DNA of 64,000 nt from positions 310,001 through 374,000 of the forward strand of contig NZ_CP025096.1 in the NCBI RefSeq assembly GCF_002831565.1, written 5' to 3'. A program made the translations under genes and the position numbers. Every line of letters starts with the position of its first letter. Position 1 is the stretch's first letter. Source of the stretch: Spirosoma pollinicola (GTDB lineage: Bacteria; Bacteroidota; Bacteroidia; Cytophagales; Spirosomataceae). This document shows, one piece after another, positions 1 to 9,156 of the stretch. The notes under the pieces were generated by a model. That model did not search any database, had not been told where the DNA came from, and saw only the letters and a list, made by a program, of their open reading frames with translations.

Positions 1-1726
1 GAGCCGTATAGCCTACCAAGCCGTTCAGATAGTGTTTGCCAAGCTGCTTCGTATAGGTTGCGGTAAATTCGGCCAGCACGTTCTGCGTACTGAGCGTCAG
101 GGCCGTAGCAGTAGCGGCTGCGATGGCCTGGGGTGAATAGGGCGGATTGTTCCCGTTGCTCAGGCTCGTGGGCAGGTAGTACTCGTACTTTTCGCTATAG
201 GTCTGTAAACCGAGATTGGCTTTGGCGATGAGGCCCGGAATAATTTCGTAGCTAGCTGTTCCGTTATACGTTCCCCGTAATCCCTTACGGTTAATGTTTG
301 TTTCCATGGCCAGCGCCACGGGATTTTCGATGGTCTGATACCCATAGACCGGCTGCTGGGCGGCTACTTCATTTTTCACCAAATTTCCCTTGTCGTCGTA
401 AGCTCTGAAGGTTGGCGGCATAATCAGCGCTCCCAAAATGGGCCCCTGATTGAATCGTCCCTCCTGTACCTCACGGTTCGTATTTGAGGTCACAAAAAGG
501 CTCGCGCCAACTTTGAACTTCTTGCTGATTTCGCCGTCGATGTTCGCCCGAAAGTTTACCCGTTCCTGCTTGGTCGCGACGATGATCCCCTGTTGATTTT
601 GATACCCTCCGCTAATCAGGTAGCGCAAGCCGTTGTTACCGCCCGAAAAGGTAAGGTTGTGGCGACTCATGGACGCATTCCGGTAGAGGGCGTCCTGCCA
701 GTCGGTGTTGTACTTAGGGGTGATCAGTTTTTGATTCGCGAAATCGTAAATATCCGTGGGGATACTCACTGAACCGGCATTCCCTACTTTGCCAATACGG
801 GTCGCATTATCATCCGAAAACATCGCGTCGGTCCAGGTTTTGCCACTGTTCTGGACCAGATCGCGGTAGGTGTTGTTTCGTCCGTCGATAACGAGTTGAG
901 CAAAGCCACTGGCATCCAGCAGTTTTACTTTTTTTGCCAGTTGGTTAATGCCATACTGGTACTCATAATCAAACTTACCTTTCCCGTCTTTCCCCCGTTT
1001 CGTTGTAATAATCACAACACCCCCCGACGCCCGCGAACCATAAATAGCTGCCGAAGCAGCATCTTTCAGCACGTCGATACTCTCAATATCATTGGGGTTA
1101 ATGAATACATCATTACCTGCCGGAAATCCGTCGATAACATAAAGCGGATCTGAACTGGCGTTGATCGAGCCAATGCCCCGCACCCGGATTTTAGTGGTGT
1201 TATAGGGTGCTCCACCCGTCTGGGATACCTGTACACCGGCGAGTTTACCTACCAATGCCTGTCCAAGCGTTGGGGCTGTAACATTCAGTTCACGCGCTTT
1301 CACGTTTGAAATGGCACCGGTTACATCGCTTTTGCGTAAGGTTTGATACCCCACGGCTACCACTTCATTGAGTTGATTGACATCTTCTTTAAGTCTGATG
1401 GCGAGTGTCAGTTGGGAGCCAACCACCACTTCCTGCGTAGCGAAACCAACTGATGAAAATACCAGTGTGGCACCGGGATTTACGTCCAGTGTAAACTTCC
1501 CCAGAGCATCCGTAACGGTGCCTTTCCGGGTTTGTTTTTCAACGATATTGACGCCGGGAATCGGTTGATTTTGCTCATCCGTTACTGTACCCGTTATTGT
1601 CGCGGCATGGCTCAAAAGCCATCGGGCTGTATGTCTGTCAGCCAGCGTTAGTGAGTTGGGAACCAAACTGCCCAGTACCAGCAGGCAAATCAGTAACCTG
1701 CTCAATTTTGTTGAGTAGTGATTCAT
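1..1726 (-). CDS. SusC/RagA-family TonB-linked outer membrane receptor, C-terminal part outside window
   Basis: Outer membrane TonB-dependent transporter of the SusC/RagA type, which imports oligosaccharides or other large nutrients together with a SusD-like lipoprotein. About 575 codons are present and the frame stays open to the window edge. After a signal peptide (residues 1-29) come a carboxypeptidase-regulatory-like beta domain opening with ITGTVTDEQNQPIPGVNI (about 44-61), the SusC-type junction LNEVVAVGYQT, and a plug domain with DPLYVIDG and YGSRASGGVVIITTKRG. Barrel-type sequence follows. An in-frame ATG lies two codons upstream at 1732. The gene starts 39 bp after the preceding leftward gene and could be co-transcribed with it. 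A SusD partner would be expected beyond position 1 and cannot be seen, so the substrate is unknown. Confidence 0.93.
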   Translation of the reverse strand, partial: MNHYSTKLSRLLICLLVLGSLVPNSLTLADRHTARWLLSHAATITGTVTDEQNQPIPGVNIVEKQTRKGTVTDALGKFTLDVNPGATLVFSSVGFATQEVVVGSQLTLAIRLKEDVNQLNEVVAVGYQTLRKSDVTGAISNVKARELNVTAPTLGQALVGKLAGVQVSQTGGAPYNTTKIRVRGIGSINASSDPLYVIDGFPAGNDVFINPNDIESIDVLKDAASAAIYGSRASGGVVIITTKRGKDGKGKFDYEYQYGINQLAKKVKLLDASGFAQLVIDGRNNTYRDLVQNSGKTWTDAMFSDDNATRIGKVGNAGSVSIPTDIYDFANQKLITPKYNTDWQDALYRNASMSRHNLTFSGGNNGLRYLISGGYQNQQGIIVATKQERVNFRANIDGEISKKFKVGASLFVTSNTNREVQEGRFNQGPILGALIMPPTFRAYDDKGNLVKNEVAAQQPVYGYQTIENPVALAMETNINRKGLRGTYNGTASYEIIPGLIAKANLGLQTYSEKYEYYLPTSLSNGNNPPYSPQAIAAATATALTLSTQNVLAEFTATYTKQLGKHYLNGLVGYTA

Positions 1727-1765
1727 AATCATAGGGGTTGTATTATGGTTAGAGAAAAGCCTCTC

Positions 1766-2635
1766 CTACCAGGTGAGGCCTACAAAATGCACGTTACTGG
1801 TTCGTGACGACGTTACGGCCAGGCCCGTAGCCTGATCGTTGAGGAGCGTAAAGCCTTCCAGTTCATCGGCTTTATCGATGTCGATTTCTTTAATCACCTG
1901 CTGTTTGCCTTGCTTAACAGACTGATTCAAATCCACGAATGTGAACCGCCAGCGCCGACCTTCGATCTGATTCTGAATAAGTACGAGTATACCTTTGGAT
2001 GGTATCCAGTGCAGGTTTTGCACCCAGGGTGAGCAGGTGAATCGCTTGACCACAACACCGGGATCGCTGGTCTTTTTTGCAGTAGCCAGACGTTCGGGGT
2101 CGTAAAGTCTTACTTCATTGCGTTTATCGCCATAATCGGCGGTAGCCACGTACCATTTATTTTGGTACTGGACGTATTCGGGACGCGTACCCTGAATGCA
2201 GGCGTCGTCTTCAATGGTATTCAGCAGATTACCGTCCAGTGTACCCGTGCGGAGCAGGCCCTCCCAGTTGACATTATAAATAACGGCACGCCATTTAGTG
2301 CCTTCGGGATTCAGCCGAATACTATTGCCGATAAACGTGGGGCCTTTACCCGTATACGCGATGCAGGTTGGGTGGTTAATAACGTCCTGGCCACCTTCTG
2401 TCAATTTGACTTCCTGCCCTGTGTAGGTAATGTTGTTTTTTTCGACAGTATAGGTACGGATAACCCCTACTTCACGGTCACCATACAAATACGCTTTATT
2501 CCCCTGATAACTAACCCCCTGGCAGGCACCGAGCGAATCAAGCGTCAGGGATGAGGAGAGCGCCAGATTAACGTCTACCCTTGAAAAGGTGACGATTTCA
2601 GCGGTGCAGATTAAGATGAAGTAGAATGCCCTCAT
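1766..2635 (-). CDS. Secreted hypothetical protein, possibly beta-propeller
   Basis: Uncharacterised exported protein of about 289 residues. I chose the ATG at 2635 because it begins a signal-like segment (MRAFYFILICTAEIVTFS); the frame extends upstream to 2698 but that adds a non-hydrophobic leader. The mature part has repeated short beta-type blocks with W/Y-rich turns (NKWYVATADYGDKRNEVRLYD, residues WVQNLHWIPSKGILVLIQNQ), which resembles a propeller-like surface protein, but no family is recognised with certainty. It lies immediately upstream of the SusC gene in the same direction, so a role alongside that receptor is possible. That is inference from position only. Confidence 0.7.
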   Translation of the reverse strand: MRAFYFILICTAEIVTFSRVDVNLALSSSLTLDSLGACQGVSYQGNKAYLYGDREVGVIRTYTVEKNNITYTGQEVKLTEGGQDVINHPTCIAYTGKGPTFIGNSIRLNPEGTKWRAVIYNVNWEGLLRTGTLDGNLLNTIEDDACIQGTRPEYVQYQNKWYVATADYGDKRNEVRLYDPERLATAKKTSDPGVVVKRFTCSPWVQNLHWIPSKGILVLIQNQIEGRRWRFTFVDLNQSVKQGKQQVIKEIDIDKADELEGFTLLNDQATGLAVTSSRTSNVHFVGLTW

Positions 2636-3004
2636 GGGTAATTGCTGGATGAAGTTTAAGTGGGCGATGGCAGGTTTGGCCAATGTTGAATGCCCCAAAA
2701 CCAGATAAAGAAGTACCCTCAGTTGATCGCTTTTTAAAAGTACAAAGGACGCCTTCGTAGATTACCTGAGTTTTAATCCAGCATTTCTATAGTGTTATTA
2801 TTCTATCAGATTTTTATTAAAGAAATAAACCGGTCTTGCAGGAGATCTACAGGTCAATTATTTATTTTATCCAGCCATACAAATAAACGACTGAATGACA
2901 GGAAATTAGATTAATAAATTTATGAATCTGGTTGCCGAAAATAGCCGATACGTTCAGTATACCTGGGGAAGGCAATTTATTTTTCTACTGCTATTCTCCT
3001 CTTT

Positions 3005-3300
3005 CTATCTATTCCGGCCAAGGCCCAATGTGGGTTCATCCAATAGCAGTACGGCTGGTTTAATGGCTGATGCCCTTGCAATGCACAACAGTTGCTGCTG
3101 GCCACCTGATAGTGTCAGCGCCGATTTTTTGAAGTCGTCTTTTACCTCGCACCACAAACCAGCCTGGGTCAATGAGGCTTCTACGGTTTCCTCCAGTTCA
3201 TCTCTTGTTGGTAGCCGATTGATTCAATTCACAACCCGCAAACTATATTGCCAAATATGAACTTCGGAAACGGGTTGGGCTACTTTTTCAAGAAACTTTA
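3005..3300 (-). pseudogene. Remnant of a PstB-like phosphate ABC transporter ATPase
   Basis: Leftward fragments that together resemble the middle of PstB, the ATPase of the phosphate importer. One frame (3005-3223) reads [18 protein letters not shown], then [20 protein letters not shown] (the ABC signature), then [11 protein letters not shown] (Walker B), and stops straight after. A second frame (about 3240-3279) reads PNPFPKFIFGNIVCGL, matching the segment that precedes it in PstB. In-frame stops and at least one frameshift separate the pieces. The Walker A region and the C-terminus are absent. No other pst gene is nearby. Family assignment rests on the near-canonical PstB wording around the signature. 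Confidence 0.8.
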
Positions 3301-3555
3301 CCAAGCGCAGCCCCAATCTTTAGACGATTTACCATGAGTTGCTACTTCTGAAGCGTTGATCAATTTGTCGAACCTGATTGCGTTTGCAATGGTAACCTTA
3401 CTAAAATGGACGCCTTTTTCCGCTGGCCAAACAATTCATTGGTGTAATTGAGCAGTCGGGGGTATTTTCAGCCAGATCATTGACAAAAGGTTTAAATTTA
3501 ACAATGGCCTAACAAAGCCAATCGTTATATTACATTTAGGTAATGTAGGACACAA

Positions 3556-3563
3556 TAGCTTTG
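3556..3563 (+). promoter_or_regulatory. Putative Bacteroidota -7 box for the phytase-like gene
   Basis: TAGCTTTG matches the TAnnTTTG -7 consensus of the Bacteroidota primary sigma factor and lies 20 bp before the ATG at 3584. A TTTA at 3535-3538 is a poor -33 candidate at slightly short spacing. Assigned by pattern only. Confidence 0.4.
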
Positions 3564-3583
3564 CGATAAACAAAGCTGATCTT

Positions 3584-4894
3584 ATGAGATTATCCTCTTT
3601 ACCTAGCTCAATTGCCACTAGTTGTGTTCTTATAAGTGGCCTTCTGGTAGCCGCCTGCGAAGACCACCGAATCCCGGCTATCCTTCCTTCGTTTGCCGAG
3701 GCATCAAATCCAGCGGTGCTGTCAACCTCCCCCAACGGTACGGTGCTTTATAATGGTGGATTCGGATCGGCCATTGCTCAAGATCCTAACGATCCGACCG
3801 TATTTTATTTACTAACAGATCGGGGACCAAATGCAGCCGGTTCAGCCGCCAATACCATTATTTTTGGCAAAGCGGATTTTACACCCCAAATCGGCCGGTT
3901 CCATGTAGTGGGCAATCAACTGGTTTTAGAAAAAACAATTTTGCTCAAAAACGTAAATGGACAGGCATTGACGGGATTACCAAACCCAACAGGTCAGGGT
4001 AATACCGGCGAAATTGCCCTTGATCTGAATGGGCAGACGATTGTACCTAGTGCCGATGGTATTGACTCGGAAGGGCTTGTGCTGGCATCAGACGGAACGT
4101 TCTGGATCAGTGATGAGTATGGCCCGCATATTGCGCATTTTGACGCCACCGGTAAAACAATTGAGCGGATCAATCCCTTTGGTTCGGGTACCGGTGGACG
4201 CACCTTGCCTAAAGTGCTGGCCCGGCGTCGACCTAACCGGGGTATGGAAGGACTAACGATAACACCCGATGGAAAAACATTGGTGGGCCTGATGCAGTCG
4301 CCCATGTACAATCCATCATCAGGAGCCATAACGGGTTCAACCGTAATCAGAATTGTCACCTTCGAAATAGCGACCGGCCTAACGAAACAATATGTGTATT
4401 TGATGGAAAATGCCAGCTTGACAGGATGCAGTGACATTGCTGCCATTACTAACACAACCTTCTTAGCACTAGAACGTGACGGCGATTATGGTGGTAATCC
4501 AGTAAAGCCAGCCACATTTAAGCGGGTATATAAATTTGATCTGGCGGGCGCAACCGATATATCGGATCCAACAAATAGCGACGGTGGCAAACTCTATAAT
4601 GGTTTGACTGTCGAGCAACTAAAAGACAAAGCTGGCTTGCAAACTGCGGGCGTTATACCCGTTACGAAAACGCTGGTCTTCGATCTACTAACGGGGATTT
4701 CTCCGGTTTACCCACACGATAAAGCAGAGGGTATTTCTATACTGAGCGCAACCCAACTGGCTATTTCCAATGATGATGATTTCGGCGTGGTCGATAACGG
4801 TAAGAATGGATTCACTGCCAAAATTCTACCTGCCACAGGTAAAGTTGATCTGAATCGAATTTATTTCGTGACACTACCAACCCCGCTTAAGTAA
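3584..4894 (+). CDS. Esterase-like activity of phytase family lipoprotein
   Basis: Predicted lipoprotein of 436 residues of the phytase-like esterase family (PF13449 type). The N-terminus is a lipoprotein signal ending in V-A-A-C25. The body carries family-typical blocks: YLLTDRGPNA near residue 80, DSEGLVLASDGTFWISDEYGPHIAHFD near 165, NRGMEGLTITPDGKTLVGLMQSP near 220 and a late HDKAEGISIL. These are propeller-like proteins that often sit in phosphate-scavenging neighbourhoods, but substrate specificity is not established for the family. The decayed pstB fragment just upstream is at least consistent with an old phosphate locus. Monocistronic, followed by a very long hairpin. Confidence 0.88.
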   Translation: MRLSSLPSSIATSCVLISGLLVAACEDHRIPAILPSFAEASNPAVLSTSPNGTVLYNGGFGSAIAQDPNDPTVFYLLTDRGPNAAGSAANTIIFGKADFTPQIGRFHVVGNQLVLEKTILLKNVNGQALTGLPNPTGQGNTGEIALDLNGQTIVPSADGIDSEGLVLASDGTFWISDEYGPHIAHFDATGKTIERINPFGSGTGGRTLPKVLARRRPNRGMEGLTITPDGKTLVGLMQSPMYNPSSGAITGSTVIRIVTFEIATGLTKQYVYLMENASLTGCSDIAAITNTTFLALERDGDYGGNPVKPATFKRVYKFDLAGATDISDPTNSDGGKLYNGLTVEQLKDKAGLQTAGVIPVTKTLVFDLLTGISPVYPHDKAEGISILSATQLAISNDDDFGVVDNGKNGFTAKILPATGKVDLNRIYFVTLPTPLK

Positions 4895-4917
4895 AAATAG
4901 CTTGGCTGGTCTGGTGA

Positions 4918-4995
4918 ACCAGTCGCACAGAATCCTTGGAATAAAGCCCTTTCTTAATAGAAAGGGCTTTATTCCAAGGATTCTGTGCGACTGGT
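4918..4995. repeat. Perfect 37-bp inverted repeat with 4-base loop
   Basis: Arms 4918-4954 and 4959-4995 are exact reverse complements around a TAAT loop; the apex is a run of CCCTTTCT/AGAAAGGG. It starts 24 bp after the stop of the phytase-like gene and faces the convergent kup gene. It can act as a terminator hairpin for the upstream gene although no T-run follows. The arm length is far beyond a normal terminator and fits the mobile hairpin class seen elsewhere in this window. Confidence 0.9.
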
Positions 4996-5058
4996 AGTTG
5001 TTGGCAGTTAGTAAATCAACGTCTTCACATTTACCTTTTACTTTATTTTAGTCAAAAA

Positions 5059-5084
5059 AAACGTCCGATTTAAATCGGACGTTT
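5059..5084 (-). terminator. Rho-independent terminator downstream of kup
   Basis: AAACGTCCGATTTAAATCGGACGTTT is a perfect palindrome followed on the minus strand by further T residues. It lies about 90 bp past the kup stop codon, as expected for its intrinsic terminator. Confidence 0.75.
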
Positions 5085-5172
5085 GCGCACAAATTTCAAC
5101 ATCTGTCCAACTAGATCAATAGCCTGCTCACACGTTTCGATGCTTTCCTGTAGAACAGAATATAGTTTATGA

Positions 5173-7149
5173 TCAGGACGTAATCCGTTTTAACTGAACG
5201 TTTTCCACAGGTCGGATAACCAGTGGCACTTTCTCCACTTTAACCGAACTGCTGTCCAGCCCGAACCAACGGGCCTCGGGCGTGGTGACAGATTTTATCG
5301 AAAAGTAAATGTTCATAATGAAGCGCTCCACGGGCGGCAGCTCATTCTCAAAGGAAAGAAATTTCTCCAGGACCACAAACCGAAAATCACCAATCACATT
5401 CTGTCGACTAAGTGATTCATAGCGGCTCGTAATGTCGACCTCCTTGTTTCGAACCATGTCTTCAATCACCTTGCGGAAAAACAGATTGATCCGCTGTTCA
5501 ACCCGAAACCCCAACCGAAAGGTTACTTTGTAGGCATCATCGGGGGCGATGGTATTTACTTTGTATTCCATCGTGTAGGGATCGTCGGTAATATCGACGT
5601 GCACGAACCAATAGATGTCGGCTCGTTTGGGACGCTTTTGAAAAATTGAGTAAATGATTTTCGATTCAATTTCAGACTGACGGGCCGCATTGCTCATAAA
5701 GACAATGTGGGTGGCGTACTTGGGAATACTTATATCGCGGCTAAGTTCCTTGATCGCCTGCGTATACTGATCGATTCGTACATATTCGGTCAAGCGTAGC
5801 TTAATCCGAAAGGCTTGCAGCCAAATGTACATGACCCCGGCTATGATCGACCCAATCAGCACTGAAACCCAGCCCCCGTGGGGAAACTTGATCAGATTGG
5901 CCACCAAAAAACTACCTTCTAGCCCCAGATATATCGTCAGAAATAAGACCACCCACCAGGCCTGATATTTATGGGTATACAGATAATACGACATAAGCAG
6001 GGTCGTCATCAGCATCGTTAAAGTAATGGCCAGTCCATAAGCGGCTTCCATGTGGGCCGATTCCCGAAAGTAAAGCACGACCCCTACGCAACCGCTCCAA
6101 AGCAGGAAATTAATACTGGGCACATAAAGCTGTCCCTTTTGGGCACTGGGATAACGGAGTTGAACCTTGGGCCAGAAATTGAGCCGAATCGCTTCGCTTA
6201 TCAGCGTAAAGGAACCGGTAATTAAGGCCTGGCTGGCAATAACGGTAGCGGCAGTAGCGATAAAAATGCCAATAGTTAAAAACCAGGAGGGCATGATTGC
6301 ATAGAATGGAATCCGATCCTGCAGGGATTGTCCCGCCTGGCTCAACAGCCAGGCGCCCTGCCCAAAATAGTTGAGCAGTAAGCAGGTTTTGACAAACACC
6401 CAGCTAACCCGGATATTGGCCCTGCCACAGTGGCCCATGTCAGAATACAGGGCTTCAGCCCCCGTTGTACAGAGAAATACCGACCCTAACAACCAGAAAC
6501 CACCCGGATATTCGGCTAATAACCACCAGGCGTAATAGGGATTCAGCGCGGAAAGAATAGCTGGTGCCTGAACAATTTGCAAAGCCCCCAGCGTACCCAG
6601 CATGATGAACCAAACCAGCATAATGGGCCCAAAAGCGGTTCCTACTACACTGGTGCCAAAGCTTTGGATTAAAAACAGGATCGTCAGAATACCAATGACG
6701 ATTTGAATAATAAGCCCATCGCTAATGGTAGGATATAACAACCGTAAGCCTTCAACCGCCGAAGAGACCGAGATGGGCGGGGTAATGATCCCATCGGCCA
6801 GTAGTGCCGCTCCGCCAATGATGGCGGGCACAGTCAGCCAGCGAGCGTGGCGACGAATTAGTGCGTATAAGGCAAAAATACCCCCTTCTCCCCGGTTATC
6901 GGCCCGTAATATCAAGATGACATACTTAATGGTGGTTTGTAGAGTAAGCGTCCAGAATACGCAGGAAATCGCTCCCCGAATAACATCTGCTTTGATGGTT
7001 GCTGTCGGCCCGATTATGGCTCGTAAGGTATACAAGGGTGAGGTCCCAATATCACCATAGATAATGCCCATGGCGACTAATAGTCCCGCAGCAGATACTG
7101 TATCAAGGTGGCTTTTATTATTCATACTGACTTTAAATAGTTTCCGCAT
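5173..7149 (-). CDS. kup: Kup-family potassium uptake permease
   Basis: Low-affinity potassium/proton symporter of the KUP/HAK/KT family in the inner membrane. The 658-residue length is normal. The diagnostic GDIGTSPLYT follows the first membrane helix at about residues 32-41, and RADNRGEGGIFALYALI and LLADGIITPPISVSSAVEGL follow. About twelve hydrophobic helices run to residue 450, then a soluble cytoplasmic tail of about 200 residues typical of Kup. An alternative start is the ATG at 7125 (MNNKSHLD), which also precedes the first helix. The gene stands alone and is followed by its own terminator. No regulatory RNA was recognised in the 5' region. Confidence 0.96.
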   Translation of the reverse strand: MRKLFKVSMNNKSHLDTVSAAGLLVAMGIIYGDIGTSPLYTLRAIIGPTATIKADVIRGAISCVFWTLTLQTTIKYVILILRADNRGEGGIFALYALIRRHARWLTVPAIIGGAALLADGIITPPISVSSAVEGLRLLYPTISDGLIIQIVIGILTILFLIQSFGTSVVGTAFGPIMLVWFIMLGTLGALQIVQAPAILSALNPYYAWWLLAEYPGGFWLLGSVFLCTTGAEALYSDMGHCGRANIRVSWVFVKTCLLLNYFGQGAWLLSQAGQSLQDRIPFYAIMPSWFLTIGIFIATAATVIASQALITGSFTLISEAIRLNFWPKVQLRYPSAQKGQLYVPSINFLLWSGCVGVVLYFRESAHMEAAYGLAITLTMLMTTLLMSYYLYTHKYQAWWVVLFLTIYLGLEGSFLVANLIKFPHGGWVSVLIGSIIAGVMYIWLQAFRIKLRLTEYVRIDQYTQAIKELSRDISIPKYATHIVFMSNAARQSEIESKIIYSIFQKRPKRADIYWFVHVDITDDPYTMEYKVNTIAPDDAYKVTFRLGFRVEQRINLFFRKVIEDMVRNKEVDITSRYESLSRQNVIGDFRFVVLEKFLSFENELPPVERFIMNIYFSIKSVTTPEARWFGLDSSSVKVEKVPLVIRPVENVQLKRITS

Positions 7150-7551
7150 AACCCGCTCATACGGACATACGGCTAGTTTTCGCTGGGCATTGCCAACTTA
7201 AGTATAGGGGAGATAATCCAATTCATGGGGAGCGCACGCTGATTCACCGATTGTGGCGCATTGGTGCAAAGAACTTAACTGGCGAGCTGCACATAGCTAA
7301 TTCCGGCTTTTCACTAGTTCAGAGAAAAGTCAAAGAGACTGGTTCGACAGTTATACAATTGACTGATCTCAGGCAGTGCCATTTTGATTTTGGAGGCCCG
7401 GCTGAGTGAACTTACCGGGCATTATTCAGGACCAGCACCTAATTCATTCATCGCCGACCAGAGCCGCCTGATTCCAGCCATCGAAAAAACGAACTGGTTT
7501 CATACAACAGCTTTTCAAAGCTGGAAAGCATGCCTGTGCCTGAAAGCTTTC
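7150..7551. other. Intergenic stretch with no recognisable feature
   Basis: About 400 bp upstream of kup. Only short frames without protein-like content are present. I see no RNA gene or long inverted repeat here. Confidence 0.5.
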
Positions 7552-7869
7552 CTACTTAAGCCATTGACAGCACCGAAGGTAAATTCGCCTGAAAGGGCTA
7601 AATGATGACCGGTTACTGTGCTGTATAAAGAGAGAGTCTGGTGCCAGGAACAGGCTGACAAACGATATAGTCTGGCTGATTTGTTCTGTTGACCGCAACG
7701 TAGAGACCGTAGCCGATTGGATTGAATTGGCGACATACTTGACAGGTAAGTAGGTCTCGCAATAATCCCCCCAGGTATTGACTATCTTCTGGGTATTCAC
7801 TTCAACAGCTGAAATGAAGAAACACAGGGTCAAGAGGTGTAGAAGCCATAAACGCCAGCGGGTGTTCAT
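7552..7869 (-). CDS. Possible small secreted protein or gene remnant
   Basis: A 105-residue frame whose first 23 residues (MNTRWRLWLLHLLTLCFFISAVEV region) look like a signal peptide. The next 35 residues are plausible mature protein, but the C-terminal half is low in protein character (SNRSSFSPFRRIYLRCCQW), so the gene may be frameshifted after about residue 60. A TATCTTTG box on the minus strand at 7882-7875 sits only 5 bp before the ATG, which would give an almost leaderless transcript. No family recognised. Confidence 0.3.
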   Translation of the reverse strand: MNTRWRLWLLHLLTLCFFISAVEVNTQKIVNTWGDYCETYLPVKYVANSIQSATVSTLRSTEQISQTISFVSLFLAPDSLFIQHSNRSSFSPFRRIYLRCCQWLK

Positions 7870-8076
7870 AGGTGCAAAGATATCAATTTAGGGAATTCTC
7901 ATCACGGTGCAGCCCTTATTCTTTTCAGTTGTTTCTGCCAGGACACGTGTAAACATTCGCTACGTATCCGTAGATGGCTTGTAATAAGTGATGACCTGAT
8001 TGATCAATAGAAAAAGGGTGATCATGTTTGACGTTAATTTGTGCCGGAAGTACTGCTCAATTCTGTTGAATCTGAA

Positions 8077-8496
8077 TTAAGCGGCCATTGATACCTGATT
8101 CAATTCCAGCCAGTATTGACAAATGGTTGACATAGAGACCTGTAACGAAGCTGGATCCAGACGTTTTAGTATAAATGAATTAGCCCCTGATTCATAACAG
8201 TTGTTGATCTCACTACTAGAGGCATGAGCACTCATCATGACAACCGGAATCCGTTTATAGCTAAGATGTTGCTTTAAGATTTCCAGGGTCTGATGCCCAT
8301 CCAGACCGGGCATATGCCGGTCGAGTATGATTAGGCTAGGTGGCTGGCTCATCTGAGGAAGGGCATCTAAAAAAGATTGACCACCTGCAAACAGGCGAAT
8401 GAAGTACCGGGGACAAGACTGTTGGAAGAATAGCTGGAATATTGCGCGATAATCGGCATCGTCATCGACGACACAGATCCATGGAGAAGATGTCAT
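8077..8496 (-). CDS. Single-domain response regulator (receiver only)
   Basis: Stand-alone CheY-like receiver of 139 residues with no output domain. Acidic pocket DDD at residues 11-13, phospho-acceptor D59 in LIILDRHMPGLDG, a conserved Ser/Thr position in VVMMSAHAS, and the conserved Lys in SFILKRLDP about 50 residues later. Such proteins act as phosphorelay intermediates or through protein contacts. No cognate kinase gene is adjacent; the hybrid kinase at 31.7 kb carries its own receiver. Target unknown. Confidence 0.92.
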   Translation of the reverse strand: MTSSPWICVVDDDADYRAIFQLFFQQSCPRYFIRLFAGGQSFLDALPQMSQPPSLIILDRHMPGLDGHQTLEILKQHLSYKRIPVVMMSAHASSSEINNCYESGANSFILKRLDPASLQVSMSTICQYWLELNQVSMAA

Positions 8497-8736
8497 CAGG
8501 TTGTGTCAGTTGGTTGCAGACTATAACCGTCCAACTAGTCTTGTTGACTGATCTTGTTCAACAATATTAAGGGAATGGGACAGCGATAAACACTACTTTT
8601 TGACAGGCAGGCCTTACTACCTGTCAACCGGTTATCTATAGCCTGAGGTGTTGTCACTTAGTTGTAATTTATACGTACATTCAATACAGTTACAGGCAGT
8701 AAACGAAATCCATAAATCATCCAACTAAACGTTAAC

Positions 8737-9150
8737 ATGAAAAGTAGATACCTGTTCATTTCACTTGGGAAAGCAATCGCTGGCTTCGCCCTGCTTTTTC
8801 TGGTTCAGTGCCAACTGGTGCTGGCGCAAAGTTTTCCGGGCAATTTTGCTGGTGTTCAGGTAGCGACCGGGCTAGACCCGGTTGGAATGGACATTGCTCC
8901 TGATTGGCGCGTTTTTCTGGCGGAGAAAATAGTAAGCTGCGAATCGTCAAAAATGGCGTACTATTATCAACTCCTTTTCTGACGATTCCCAATGTAGACA
9001 ACTTTAATGAGCGAGGGTTGCTGAAAGTGGTACTAGACCCTAATTTCAGCACTAACAACTTCCTCTATGTTTATTATACTTACAAAGCATCGGGCAGTTC
9101 GGTTAGTAATAATCGCATCAGCCGATTTACGGCGAACGGGGACTACTATA
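8737..9150 (+). pseudogene. Broken glucose/sorbosone dehydrogenase-like gene (PQQ-type propeller), N-terminal part
   Basis: Starts with a normal signal peptide (LLFLVQCQLVLAQ) and FAGVQVATGLDPVGMDIAPD, the opening of soluble aldose/sorbosone dehydrogenase propellers. At about 8925-8929 the frame slips: one base missing from a run of A converts EKNSKLRIVKNG into a short dead end, while the +1 frame continues with LRIVKNGVLLSTPFLTIPNV, NERGLLKVVLDPNF and FLYVYYTYK. Homology ends near 9150 (RFTANGD), where the neighbouring leftward gene begins, so roughly three quarters of the usual protein is gone. Frameshift plus truncation make it a clear pseudogene unless the base loss is a sequencing error. 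Confidence 0.85.
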
Positions 9151-9156
9151 AGCACT

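Noticed and set aside
2922-3260. 112-residue rightward frame with a hydrophobic start
   Set aside because: The opposite strand carries unmistakable ABC ATPase motifs, so this frame is a shadow of the pstB remnant.
7384-7605. 73-residue rightward frame
   Set aside because: No signal, motif or promoter support; it overlaps a slightly better candidate on the other strand.
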